A stretch of 64,000 nt of DNA from Bacillota bacterium (lineage in GTDB: Bacteria > Bacillota_A > Clostridia > Lachnospirales > Lachnospiraceae): assembly GCA_023443625.1 (NCBI GenBank), contig JAEZTQ010000038.1, forward strand, positions 1-64,000, read 5' to 3'. Position numbers and translations under genes: made by a program. Position 1 is the stretch's first letter. The number at the start of each line of letters is the position of its first letter. Under the pieces are notes generated by a model that ran no database searches, was not told where the DNA came from, and was given only the letters and a program-made list of their open reading frames with translations. Positions 24,042 through 33,990 of this stretch are shown piece after piece.

Positions 24042-26480
24042 CTAGTATTGTTCCCTTTCCTTCTTACGAAGCTTTGATTTATATATACTAATAATTATCT
24101 TTCTGGTTATGGGAACGAATAACACAAAAATGACAACCTGAGCGATTACAAAGGCCCATATAGGTAGTATAGGTTTCTTTGCCATTGGAACCTCTGGGTT
24201 AAAAACTTCACCACCACCATCCACAATGCCTGGATCAACAATAGGTGCCGACATTACTTCTTTCTGAAAATCCTTAATAAATTCCACGGTCTCTCCATTA
24301 CTGTCCTCATAAGTAATTTTGAGTACACCCGATACCATTCCTTCCATATTGGGTATAACGTCCATCTCTACCGGCATTGAATTACCCGATTCCACATTAC
24401 CAATGAACTGCATCGTACCATCAGCCTTTGTAAAACCTTCACCCTCCAGGGTTGCGATAACATTATTGAGCCTGGACTTACCCATATTATAAAATTCAAA
24501 GTAGAGGGTTGCATTATTTCCAACGATAACACCGCCATCCCAGGAGTAAAGATCAATATTATCTACCATGGGACGAGCATTTTCTACTACCTGAAGATTT
24601 AGTGCTTCTGTTTTACTAATTCCTGTTTCACCTGTCTCAGGATTTGGAGATATCCCTTCATATTCATACTCTATGGTTAATTTAAGAGGATATGCTTTTG
24701 TTGTGGCGTCTGACTTCACCTTTAATTCTATGGTGTTTGATGCCGTTTCTCCTGGAGCAATTTTGTTGATGAAGAAGCTATTGCTGCCCTGTGTTACCGT
24801 AAAAATATTCTCATCCTGTGTCAAAGTTACAGTAATATTTTTAGCGGTTACTACTGCATTGGTATTATAAATATCAAAGGTAAAGTTAAAGGTAGAACCA
24901 GCTCTTAGCTCCTCCAAATCAGCGTAATAATTACTAATAATTAATTTTGGCTTACTACTTATCTCTACCTCATTCTGTATATTATTCACAGGGATTATTA
25001 CGCTTCCTTCTCCCCCTGTAAATTTGTATATTACCGTGAGATTATTCAAGCCCTCATTGATACTGGATGATATGATAAGGGGAAGGGTAACACTTATTTT
25101 TTCACCAGCCTTTAACTTTTCAATGTATTGATATGGCTCTGATTTTATGGGAATAAAAGTTGCATTAGTCAAGCCCTCTGCATATACCTTCAAATTCGTT
25201 GCATCAAATTTACTCTTATTCTCTACGTCAAAGGTTATATCTAATCTATCTCCTGCTTCAGGCTTATCTATGGATTGGCTCACATTACTGATAATAATAT
25301 TAGCGGTTCCTTCTTCTTTCTTCTCCTCTTCCTCTTTAATTACATCCACATATATTGATTCACTTAATGTATAGGCTACACCTTCATTATCTTTATAATT
25401 GATAATGACTTTAAGATTTTTCATACCTCCGGTAGCATATTTGGATACCTTCAGTGGTATTTTTACAGTCTTAGAGGCATCTGATTTAATATCTTCCACA
25501 TCTATTCCACTGGTAAAATAATTCTTTACAATACCATCCTGAGTTAGGGTAGTTTCATCAATATTAACAGTGATATCCTTGGCGCTTCCTTCCCCTGAGT
25601 TTCCTATATTTACTGATAGATTAAATTTATCACTGGCCTTTAAGCCTTCCGGAAATTTAACATCCTTAATTTTCAATTTAGGAGCTTTAGAATTAGAGCT
25701 TAGATTAATATAAAAATCATACCCACTAGTTAGGTCATCACCTTCTGTTGTTTTATATGTAAAATTAGCTACTAATGTATTTCTTCCAGGGGTAGCTGTA
25801 GTTAAAATTGATATTGGTAAGGTTATATTCTTAGTATCTCCTGAAGCTAAATCACCAACTTTAATCTTCTTTGCTGAATAGCCTTCATCGATGATATTCT
25901 TATAATCCATTACAAGGTAAATGCTCTTAGCTAAAAGTTCACCCTCATTTTTCACGGTAAAGGATAGATTGGTATCGCTGCCTAAGGTAGTGCTGCCCAT
26001 CTTAACAGAACTTACGGTTAACTGTGCCGGCGTCTTTTCATCCTGTACCTTTAGGGTAAGAGTCATGGTATAGGTTTTATTTCCATAATTAATATAGTCC
26101 TCATAAGTAAAGATAACATCCACCTTATAGTCTTTTATCTTGGCTGTCTCTTTAACCTTTACATCAAATTCCAAATCCACCGGAGCAGTTGAATAAATTC
26201 CCTGAACTGATGAACCGTAGAGACTAATGGTCGGTTTAGTTAAGGTAAATGGTGCACCATCTTCCGGTTTTAGCGTGATTGTAGGAACAGGTATAAAAGA
26301 CGTTGCTTGAATCGGTATATTTATATGGGTCGTCTCTCCTGGTTTAATGGTCAGGTTAACATCACTGGTCATATACACCGACGGGTCACTTGATGCCTTA
26401 ATAGACATCTGATTTCCTACTAATCCGGTTGCAAATATTATGAATGCTATTAGTGCAACCAATAATTTCTTTATCCTCAT
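24042..26480 (-). CDS. CARDB/NEW3-repeat surface protein of an ABC operon
   Basis: An 812-residue exported protein. It has an N-terminal signal peptide (KKLLVALIAFIIFATGLVG), a series of about seven beta-rich repeats between residues ~45 and 730, and a C-terminal membrane helix (LPIWAFVIAQVVIFVLFVPIT) with a basic tail. The repeats carry words such as LTVSSVKMGSTTLGSDTNLSF and PKLKIKDVKFPEGLKASDKF, typical of CARDB/NEW3-type domains found in archaeal and clostridial surface proteins. It lies between the ATPase and permease genes. By position it may play the extracytoplasmic adaptor part that MacA plays in Gram-negatives; that is inference. Confidence 0.85.
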   Translation of the reverse strand: MRIKKLLVALIAFIIFATGLVGNQMSIKASSDPSVYMTSDVNLTIKPGETTHINIPIQATSFIPVPTITLKPEDGAPFTLTKPTISLYGSSVQGIYSTAPVDLEFDVKVKETAKIKDYKVDVIFTYEDYINYGNKTYTMTLTLKVQDEKTPAQLTVSSVKMGSTTLGSDTNLSFTVKNEGELLAKSIYLVMDYKNIIDEGYSAKKIKVGDLASGDTKNITLPISILTTATPGRNTLVANFTYKTTEGDDLTSGYDFYINLSSNSKAPKLKIKDVKFPEGLKASDKFNLSVNIGNSGEGSAKDITVNIDETTLTQDGIVKNYFTSGIDVEDIKSDASKTVKIPLKVSKYATGGMKNLKVIINYKDNEGVAYTLSESIYVDVIKEEEEKKEEGTANIIISNVSQSIDKPEAGDRLDITFDVENKSKFDATNLKVYAEGLTNATFIPIKSEPYQYIEKLKAGEKISVTLPLIISSSINEGLNNLTVIYKFTGGEGSVIIPVNNIQNEVEISSKPKLIISNYYADLEELRAGSTFNFTFDIYNTNAVVTAKNITVTLTQDENIFTVTQGSNSFFINKIAPGETASNTIELKVKSDATTKAYPLKLTIEYEYEGISPNPETGETGISKTEALNLQVVENARPMVDNIDLYSWDGGVIVGNNATLYFEFYNMGKSRLNNVIATLEGEGFTKADGTMQFIGNVESGNSMPVEMDVIPNMEGMVSGVLKITYEDSNGETVEFIKDFQKEVMSAPIVDPGIVDGGGEVFNPEVPMAKKPILPIWAFVIAQVVIFVLFVPITRKIIISIYKSKLRKKEREQY

Positions 26481-26524
26481 ATTTATCCCTCTACTTCCTT
26501 TTATATTTTAAGTTATATTATCAA

Positions 26525-27334
26525 TTAAGACACATCCGTTATAATCTCACCCTCCTGTGCCCCTTGAATTATCTCTCCATCTTCATGTACCGTTTCTGCC
26601 GGCTTACTCACAGCTTCTGGTATTTCTTTTTTCTCTTTGATTTCAATTTGTTCTATCTTTCCGTCAAGGATATGGATGATTTTGTCCGCATAATCAGCAA
26701 GTCTCCTGTCATGGGTTACCATGACGATGGTCTGGCGATTGGTTTTTGAAATTTCTCTAATCAATTCCATAACTTCTCTGGAAGTCTTTGAGTCCAGATT
26801 CCCGGTAGGCTCATCTGCAAAAACGATCTCAGGTTTTCCCACAAATGCTCTGGCTATACCAACCCTTTGCTGCTGCCCTCCGCTCATCTCCTTGGGCTTA
26901 TGCTTAAGTCTAGGTCCCAATCCTACCTTAACCAGTATATCCTTTGCCATTCTCTTTCTTCTTTTCCCAGCGACTCGCTTAAATATTAGGGGTAGCTCAA
27001 CATTCTCTAGAGCCGTCATTGAATTCATGAGATTATAGGATTGAAATACAAAACCTAAGTTGTTCTGTCTGAATTTCGCAAGATTCTTCTCACTCATTCT
27101 ATGTATATTCTTCCCTTTTATAATGATCTGTCCAGAGGTCAACTTCTCAATTCCTGCCATTAGATTTAGCAATGTAGATTTACCCGATCCGGAGGCCCCA
27201 AATAGGCAGCAGAATTCACCTTTACAAATGGTAAAGCTTACATCATCTACAGCACATATTCGTTCTTTACCCATCCTGTAGATCTTTTTCACATTCTTTA
27301 TTTCAATAATATTTTCAGTTGAATTGTTGCTCAT
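26525..27334 (-). CDS. LolD/MacB-type ABC transporter ATPase
   Basis: A 269-residue ATPase with Walker A GASGSGKSTLLN (near residues 42-53), signature MSGGQQQRVGIARA, Walker B IVFADEPTGNLDS and switch VTHDRRLADYADK. It has an unusual acidic C-terminal extension of about 40 residues after the canonical domain. It is the first gene of the operon 27334-22430 and energises the FtsX-type permease. A promoter is not obvious in the AT-rich 27335-27480 stretch. Confidence 0.93.
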   Translation of the reverse strand: MSNNSTENIIEIKNVKKIYRMGKERICAVDDVSFTICKGEFCCLFGASGSGKSTLLNLMAGIEKLTSGQIIIKGKNIHRMSEKNLAKFRQNNLGFVFQSYNLMNSMTALENVELPLIFKRVAGKRRKRMAKDILVKVGLGPRLKHKPKEMSGGQQQRVGIARAFVGKPEIVFADEPTGNLDSKTSREVMELIREISKTNRQTIVMVTHDRRLADYADKIIHILDGKIEQIEIKEKKEIPEAVSKPAETVHEDGEIIQGAQEGEIITDVS

Positions 27335-27487
27335 CTTGCACCTTCCTGACTTAATCCACCTATAGCACCACTAATTACTAATGTTACACTAAATTTATTA
27401 ATTAATGACTAACAATTTTCTTACATTTTTCTTAAGTTTTGTTAAATTTTGTGTTACAATTATGTATTGATCTCCCTCATTTAAAAT

Positions 27488-27511
27488 ATGGGGATGCAAA
27501 TGCATCCCCAT
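27488..27511 (-). terminator. Terminator of AI-2E-family gene
   Basis: ATGGGGATGCA and TGCATCCCCAT pair almost without a loop; on the minus strand ATATTTT follows. It is 26 bp past the stop of the transporter gene. Confidence 0.8.
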
Positions 27512-27536
27512 TCTTCTAGCTCGGAATTTGTTATCG

Positions 27537-28775
27537 TTAGTGTAATTTATTGATATTTAGTTTATTCTTTGCTAACTCTTTCTCCTTCGATTGCTGTACC
27601 GCCTCTTTATATTCCAATCGGTGATTGATAAATCGTACAAACACCAGCTTTATATATGCGCCAACGGGGACAGCAAGAAGCATTCCTAAAAAACCGCCAA
27701 GTGAACTACCAATAATAATAGAAACAATAATAATTAAAGGATGTATCTGTATTGATCGGCTTAATAATTTCGGACCAATAATATTACCATCGATGGCCTG
27801 TATTAATACCAAGGCAATCATAGATACAATTAATGTATCTATCTCACCATTCATTAGGCAAACAAAGGTAGTACTAATATAAGCAACGATAGGGCCGAAA
27901 TAGGGTATCAAATTACCGATACCTGCACATATTCCAATTACAATTGCAAAGTTCACACCGGTAATCGATAATACGGTGCTGATTAGTACCATCATCACCA
28001 GAGCATCCGCCAACTGTCCTCTGATATATCCGGAAAAAACTGTGTCTAGATCATGGGTAATACTGTAGAATCTCTTGTTTATACTATCACTAAATAATGC
28101 CCTGGATACTTTTACAAAATAGTTCATAAACATTCTTCCATCAATCATAAAGTAAAAACCAATAATAAAACTAAATATGAGTGTGGTAAGATATTTGGAT
28201 ATATTCGTAATGGAATTTAGAATAGCTGTTCCATACCCTTGCAACAAATCCAGTATAAAGGTTGCAGCCTTTTGAAAATACTGATCAAATTCCTCCGATT
28301 GTATGTCCAGCTGATTTAGCTGGGCTTTAATTGTCTTATAAAAGGCATTAAAATTTGTTTTATACTCCTGAGCAAGCTTCACGATATCATCCAAGCTTGC
28401 CAATTTTATTTGATCTGTCACTGTAAAAACCAACAAGGAGATCAACCCGGTTATTGCAACAAATAATATAAATACAGAGGTAACTGCAGCCCAGGTCCTT
28501 GGTGCAACAATACGCTTCATAATCCTGACATTCTTTAACTTCTTATACTTCTTCTCAAAGAAATCTACCACGGGATCCATGAGATAAGCAAATACAAAGC
28601 CTAAAATAATGGGCTTTAATATGGTAATCGCTCTGTTAAACTTTACAAATATGGTATTTAAGACATCCGGTGCATTCTTTATTACCAAAGTCAGTGCATA
28701 GATTATAATGATTGTTATGATAACATATAAAGATATCTGCATATATTTTTTATTAATTTTTTCTTTCCATTTCAT
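27537..28775 (-). CDS. AI-2E family transporter (YdbI/PerM type)
   Basis: A 412-residue polytopic membrane protein. N-terminal helices, FKPIILGFVFAYLMDPVVDFF-type segment (here LKPIILGFVFAYLMDP), a charged middle region, then the family core AIVIGICAGIGNLIPYFGPIV and QAIDGNIIGPKLLSRSIQIHP. The family name comes from one E. coli member; most homologues are of unknown substrate. Single gene with its own terminator. Confidence 0.9.
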   Translation of the reverse strand: MKWKEKINKKYMQISLYVIITIIIIYALTLVIKNAPDVLNTIFVKFNRAITILKPIILGFVFAYLMDPVVDFFEKKYKKLKNVRIMKRIVAPRTWAAVTSVFILFVAITGLISLLVFTVTDQIKLASLDDIVKLAQEYKTNFNAFYKTIKAQLNQLDIQSEEFDQYFQKAATFILDLLQGYGTAILNSITNISKYLTTLIFSFIIGFYFMIDGRMFMNYFVKVSRALFSDSINKRFYSITHDLDTVFSGYIRGQLADALVMMVLISTVLSITGVNFAIVIGICAGIGNLIPYFGPIVAYISTTFVCLMNGEIDTLIVSMIALVLIQAIDGNIIGPKLLSRSIQIHPLIIIVSIIIGSSLGGFLGMLLAVPVGAYIKLVFVRFINHRLEYKEAVQQSKEKELAKNKLNINKLH

Positions 28776-28866
28776 TCTCGTAACTGTAAATCCCCTTTCT
28801 TACCTATGAGATTCCTGGTCACTTCAGTATAACATATAACCCTGGAAAGTAGAAGTTGTTTTTAGA

Positions 28867-31509
28867 TTAAATTCCCATTAGAAGAATATACTTAAGGTAT
28901 AATTTTTTAATCATTGGAAGTCCCTGATAAACCTTACTATATAAATTATCCCTAAAAACTTTAACCTTCATAAGTTCCTGCGAGGTTATTCTCCCATAAC
29001 CAAATCTGGCCTTTCTCACAACCTCCATACATACTTCAAAAACCTCTGCTTCAATATAGGGATTATTTTCTTTTATATACTCTTCACAATCCTCAAGGCG
29101 AGCACCTCTGCTAGGAAGTCCATTACGACATAATGAGAGAATTCTCTCCACCTCCATAAATAAGAATAATGCTCTCTTATTTCTGTTATTTTGGCAGCTC
29201 CTCCTTCTATTCTTTACTAGGATAAAAGCACTTATAGCTCCAATCATGAGTAGGATAAAGATAATCAAGAATATATGATTGAGTTTAGCCTCCTCCTCTT
29301 TAGTAACTCCCCTACCCACAGCCCTTTTGTCTGAATCCCCTTTATTTGCTGTAGTTCCAGCTTTCTCTTTTTTCTCTTCAGTTACCTTTTCCTCTTTATC
29401 CTCCCTATCCTCTGCTTCTGTATCCCTATCTTGGGGCTTAACTGTTGGAATGGGATTTGTTAGACCCAACTGAGGATTTGTCCCATTGTTGTTATTATTT
29501 AATAAACTTTCCCTATCAATATCCGTAAATCCTGGTGTAAACTCAATGGGATACCACCCAAATTCATCCAAATAAACCTCTACCCAGGCATGGGCATTAT
29601 AATCCTTAACTGTTACCTGGATCTGCTTTGTTTCAATCTCTCTGCTAACACCATCTTTATAAGAGGTGATCCTATCATTCCCCAGATGCTTTCCCTTCAT
29701 GAAATCTTCAGATCCTATAGCATAACCTTCTACATATCTGGCGGGTACTCCCATAGCTCGCAGCATCAAGGTAGCTGCCGAGGCGTAGTGTGCACAGTAG
29801 CCCTTTTTATTTTCATAGTAAAAATATTCAACAAAGTCTTTATCCTCCGCAAGTTTACCAGGAGCCAGGGAATAACTTGTTCTATCAGCCAAAAGTTCTT
29901 TTATATAAAATATCTTATCCCAAGTAGATATTAAGGGTATATTTTCTTTAGCAAAATCCTTCTTTATTCTTTCTAAACCTTCCTCGGGTAATTGGGTATA
30001 TACCTCATAGACATACTTACGGTAAAGCTCTTCTCCTGGACTTTCGGTATAATATTCCTTTGAATCAACAGAAAGAAAAGCATAGTTACTGTTACGTCTT
30101 GCATCATCCATAATAAGATAAGGTAATATAGCATTTGTCATGTTTAAGAAATAATTGAATTCATACTTACTCTTCTTCCCCTTAGGTGCCTTGTATAGAT
30201 CACCAACATCGTAAGCCCCTGAAATCTCATCATAATTGGTGAAATAAGGGGCATAAATGTACTTTTTATTGGCCTCCTTATATTCAATCTTACTGTTGCC
30301 TTTTGAGATTTCTTTACCTGCGGAAAGGAAATCAATTAAACCATTAGCTACCTCTTCCTCCTGGCTATTAAATAATTGATTTATCAGCAGAAAGTTATTA
30401 TTAATGGGTTGATACTCCTCCAAGGATAACTCCTTTAATAAATCTTTATATTTTGCCTTATCCTCCTTGGAATTCTCCTCCCAGCTATCTCCCGTATACA
30501 CACTTCCTACATAACCTTTTAAATAAATACCATCTGTTAATGACTCCAAGGGAGCTGTAAGAATTAATTGATCCGAATTGTTATAAATTACTTCTTCTAT
30601 CTTGCCAAGTTTTCCGCCATCCAGGCCACCAGAAGCATCACTGCCTCCAAAGAGCTGCAAGTCACTAAACCAACTATCAAAATCATCTATAGAATAATTC
30701 CAAGCTATGGACTGTACTTTTTCTTTCATGTCTTTTATCTTAGTAACCTTTTCATATTTTTCATCTGTGATAAATAATTTTAAGCAAAAAAAGATTATTA
30801 ATCCAAGGATACTTAACCAAGCTGCCGCCCTGGTGTTAATTCTGCGCAGCAATACTAATTGCTCTCTATTCTTAATATTACGAAAGGGAATTCTTGACCT
30901 TGCCAGGTATAATGTAAGGGCAACATACACAATGAGATATGGCTCAGAGGGTACTAAACCAACAAGAAGACAAAGAACTACAGGTAAAATTAACAATAGG
31001 TAGCTTAGATGAATGAAGCGATTTTTCATAATTGCTATGGTCAATAAGGCTATTACAGGAATTAGTATCATAATGATTATCAAGGTAGTGTCTGGTAACT
31101 GCCTGCTATAATCTGCTTCATAATAGAAGCTTTCATATTTGTAATAAGACATCATACGATCAATAACTGCATTTTCAATCATAAAAAAACCGTTAGCAAT
31201 TCTAGGAAAACGACTGATGAAAAAGAGTATATATATAAGTACACCAAAAAATAATTTAACTAAATTATAAGAAGAAAAAAAGCATAATGTAAACATAATA
31301 CCAGAGAATATTACAATTGCCAGATTTATATGAATGTCCACTGCTAAAAGAGCCAAGCATTCCATAAGTATGGAGCAAAATGTCCAGCTCCCAAGCATTA
31401 TCATAAGCATCTGGATAATCCTTGCCAATACTTGAAAACCCGGTTTTCTTTCATCAATCATTAAGATTGACGGCTCAATGACTATTCCATTTTTATGTTC
31501 TTTATTCAA
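28867..31509 (-). CDS. Transglutaminase-like membrane protein (TgpA type)
   Basis: An 880-residue protein. About six N-terminal membrane helices (residues ~25-250) are followed by an extracellular region and a transglutaminase-like core with GYCAHYASAATLMLRAMGVPA (catalytic Cys) and YNAHAWVEVYLDEFGWYPIE (catalytic His and Asp). A Thr/Lys/Asp-rich linker, one membrane helix (IFLIIFILLMIGAISAFILV) and a cytoplasmic DUF4129-like tail follow. It is the third gene of a MoxR-DUF58-TgpA operon, a common arrangement of unknown physiological role in cell-surface homeostasis. Confidence 0.92.
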   Translation of the reverse strand: MNKEHKNGIVIEPSILMIDERKPGFQVLARIIQMLMIMLGSWTFCSILMECLALLAVDIHINLAIVIFSGIMFTLCFFSSYNLVKLFFGVLIYILFFISRFPRIANGFFMIENAVIDRMMSYYKYESFYYEADYSRQLPDTTLIIIMILIPVIALLTIAIMKNRFIHLSYLLLILPVVLCLLVGLVPSEPYLIVYVALTLYLARSRIPFRNIKNREQLVLLRRINTRAAAWLSILGLIIFFCLKLFITDEKYEKVTKIKDMKEKVQSIAWNYSIDDFDSWFSDLQLFGGSDASGGLDGGKLGKIEEVIYNNSDQLILTAPLESLTDGIYLKGYVGSVYTGDSWEENSKEDKAKYKDLLKELSLEEYQPINNNFLLINQLFNSQEEEVANGLIDFLSAGKEISKGNSKIEYKEANKKYIYAPYFTNYDEISGAYDVGDLYKAPKGKKSKYEFNYFLNMTNAILPYLIMDDARRNSNYAFLSVDSKEYYTESPGEELYRKYVYEVYTQLPEEGLERIKKDFAKENIPLISTWDKIFYIKELLADRTSYSLAPGKLAEDKDFVEYFYYENKKGYCAHYASAATLMLRAMGVPARYVEGYAIGSEDFMKGKHLGNDRITSYKDGVSREIETKQIQVTVKDYNAHAWVEVYLDEFGWYPIEFTPGFTDIDRESLLNNNNNGTNPQLGLTNPIPTVKPQDRDTEAEDREDKEEKVTEEKKEKAGTTANKGDSDKRAVGRGVTKEEEAKLNHIFLIIFILLMIGAISAFILVKNRRRSCQNNRNKRALFLFMEVERILSLCRNGLPSRGARLEDCEEYIKENNPYIEAEVFEVCMEVVRKARFGYGRITSQELMKVKVFRDNLYSKVYQGLPMIKKLYLKYILLMGI

Positions 31510-31525
31510 ATCCTCACCACCATTT

Positions 31526-32743
31526 CTAGCTCAGGAATAATTCTTGCATATCACTACAAAGAGTACGAATATCTATGGACCATACACTTATACCATCTTC
31601 CATGGATTGCTGTATTAACTCTTCCTCGCTGTTACGAAGATTTTGTCCCCTGCTTCTATCCTCCAGATAAATAATCTGCTTGTCCTGGGCCTTGAGTACA
31701 GAAATAGAATCCACCCATTGCCTTGATATCTTCCCTGTAATAATAAATAAATCCGTATATTGCTCATGGGGATATTCAGCAAGATAGAAGAGCGAAGCAT
31801 CTATCTCCTTCCCATATAAACTTGCCTGCAATAAACCGTCAACAGCTTCAAATAAATCCTTTTCATCAGAGATATGTACCCTCTTGCAGGTACCATGCTC
31901 CTGATCATACCAGGACAAAATGTGAAGCTGCTTCCTCAGCAAAAAAGAATAAGAAAGGGATAAAGCACATTCTAAGACAGCATCTATATAGAACAAACTA
32001 TTATCTTGGTTTGGAACACCAAAATCCACAAAGATCAGTACACAGTAATTAACAGGATCACTAAAATCTTTAATCATAAGCTGATTTAGTTTACTGCTCA
32101 ACTTCCAATGAATTCTTTGTAAACGGTCACCTTCACGATATTCCCTGATTTCAAATACCTCTGAGGGATCATCTCCCTTTTTAACCGGGGAATAATTATC
32201 ACTTTCTACTAACTGAGAGTTTTTATTGGTAAGATAGTTTTGCTCCAGCTCATAATAAGTAGGTAAGACTGCTGTTTTAATTTCCTCAGTCTGCTTTCTC
32301 TTCATTGAAAATAATTTTAAGTAGTCAAAAAAGCGAATTCCCTCTAAACTCACAATTATATTCCCTGCGTATTCCGAGGTTAAGCTACAGACATAGGAAG
32401 TTTTCGTTCTGCAGTCTAGGGAAACAGCTACTGTCTTTTTATATTTTTTGGGTAGGTAGGCATTCTTATAACTAAGATATAGATTAATATAGGATACAGG
32501 AAATATTGTGGGATTACTCAACCTTATAGTAATTGGAAGCTCCTCTCCTTTGTTGGCTATGTGTACCGTTGACATGAGCTCTGCCTTAATTTTAAAACGG
32601 CAATAACATAAGATTAAAAATAGGACAAAGGGCATAATTACTATAAGCAGAAAAAGAATGGCTGTATAATATTTATTATATAAAATTGACAGCACTCCCA
32701 CGCAAGCCACCAGGATCAGATACCATATTTTATTACGTAGCAT
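31526..32743 (-). CDS. DUF58 domain protein
   Basis: A 405-residue protein with two N-terminal membrane helices (ILVACVGVLSILYNKYYTAI region) and the DUF58 block. That block shows YSPVKKGDDPSEVFEIREYR and EGDRLQRIHWKLSSKLNQLM near residues 185-225. A von Willebrand A-like C-terminal domain follows. It is flanked by moxR (18 bp upstream) and the transglutaminase gene (16 bp downstream), so the three are one transcription unit. DUF58 proteins usually partner the MoxR ATPase. Confidence 0.92.
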   Translation of the reverse strand: MLRNKIWYLILVACVGVLSILYNKYYTAILFLLIVIMPFVLFLILCYCRFKIKAELMSTVHIANKGEELPITIRLSNPTIFPVSYINLYLSYKNAYLPKKYKKTVAVSLDCRTKTSYVCSLTSEYAGNIIVSLEGIRFFDYLKLFSMKRKQTEEIKTAVLPTYYELEQNYLTNKNSQLVESDNYSPVKKGDDPSEVFEIREYREGDRLQRIHWKLSSKLNQLMIKDFSDPVNYCVLIFVDFGVPNQDNSLFYIDAVLECALSLSYSFLLRKQLHILSWYDQEHGTCKRVHISDEKDLFEAVDGLLQASLYGKEIDASLFYLAEYPHEQYTDLFIITGKISRQWVDSISVLKAQDKQIIYLEDRSRGQNLRNSEEELIQQSMEDGISVWSIDIRTLCSDMQELFLS

Positions 32744-32761
32744 CTCTTCACCAGTACCTTT

Positions 32762-33727
32762 CTAATAATTTGCATAGGTTTCCTTCTTAAGGATTCTAGG
32801 CGCCTTTACTGTACGCAAGATGTCATCTAAAAGGTTGTCCACAGTAACATTATTCACTCTTGCCTTGGGCTTTAATATCATTCTATGGGCTGTTACATCT
32901 TTAAAAATATATTGTACATCTGCCGGCACCACATAATCTCTCCTGTTTAGGAAGGCAATCGCTTTAACCATATTCATAATTGCCAGAGAACCTCTTGGGC
33001 TTACACCCAGTTCAATCAGTGGATTTTCTCTCGTCTGCTGGACTAAAAGTGTAATATATTCATATATAGAATCGTGTACATAGACCTCATCAACCATGTT
33101 CTGCATGCCCATTATTTCTTCTTTCTCTACGATACGAGCTACATAATCCAGAGGATTTACGCTTTGGCGTTCCTTCAAAATTCCAATCTCACTCTTCATA
33201 TCCGGATAACCCATGGAAAGCCTTACCATAAAACGATCTAGCTGGGATTCAGGTAAAATCTGAGTTCCTATGGAGCCAATGGGATTCTGGGTTGCTATAA
33301 CCACAAAGGGCTTTGGAACTTCTCTGGTTACACTATCTACAGTAACCTTCCCTTCCTCCATCACTTCAAGCAAAGCTGATTGGGTTTTTGATGAGGTACG
33401 GTTAATCTCATCGGCTAGAAACATATTGCACATAACGGCACCAGGCTTATATTGAAAGCTCTCCCCATTCTTATTCAGAAGATGAAAGCCAACTACATCT
33501 GTTGGCAATACATCAGGAGTAAACTGAAGTCTATGATAATCCAAAGCCATTGCTTTGGAAAATGCTAATGCCAAGGTAGTTTTTCCCACACCCGGATGAT
33601 CCTCTAGAAGGATGTGACCCTTTGCCAATATGGCGGTTAAAACTTTACCAATTATTTCTCTTTTTCCGATAACAACTTTATTTACTTCGTCTATAATACG
33701 AACTGCGTTTCTATTATTTGGTAGCAT
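32762..33727 (-). CDS. MoxR family AAA+ ATPase
   Basis: A 321-residue MoxR-type ATPase. Walker A is LEDHPGVGKTTLALAFSKAM (near residue 37), followed by FTPDVLPTDVVGF, Walker B NMFLADEINRTSSKTQSALL, sensor VIATQNPIGSIGTQILPESQ and a C-terminal GVSPRGSLAIMNM. It is the first gene of the MoxR-DUF58-transglutaminase operon and likely acts as a chaperone for assembly of a metal-dependent or surface complex. Confidence 0.95.
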   Translation of the reverse strand: MLPNNRNAVRIIDEVNKVVIGKREIIGKVLTAILAKGHILLEDHPGVGKTTLALAFSKAMALDYHRLQFTPDVLPTDVVGFHLLNKNGESFQYKPGAVMCNMFLADEINRTSSKTQSALLEVMEEGKVTVDSVTREVPKPFVVIATQNPIGSIGTQILPESQLDRFMVRLSMGYPDMKSEIGILKERQSVNPLDYVARIVEKEEIMGMQNMVDEVYVHDSIYEYITLLVQQTRENPLIELGVSPRGSLAIMNMVKAIAFLNRRDYVVPADVQYIFKDVTAHRMILKPKARVNNVTVDNLLDDILRTVKAPRILKKETYANY

Positions 33728-33990
33728 AAGTCATTTCCTTCCTTTGAGTTATTCGCAACAATTATAACATAGTATACATAATTTTAAAACTCTTCCAAGC
33801 TATAAAATTCTTAAGAATTTATGAAAAACATTAGGCCTTATGAAAATATAACCGAATATCCCATTATTAATCATTTCACCTAAAAATAGGGTTCATAATA
33901 AGTATATTTTGTGAACGACGGGGTTATGTATTGACTTATAAAATAAAATGATTAAAATTAATCTATGAACATATTATGGAGGTAGTAAAG

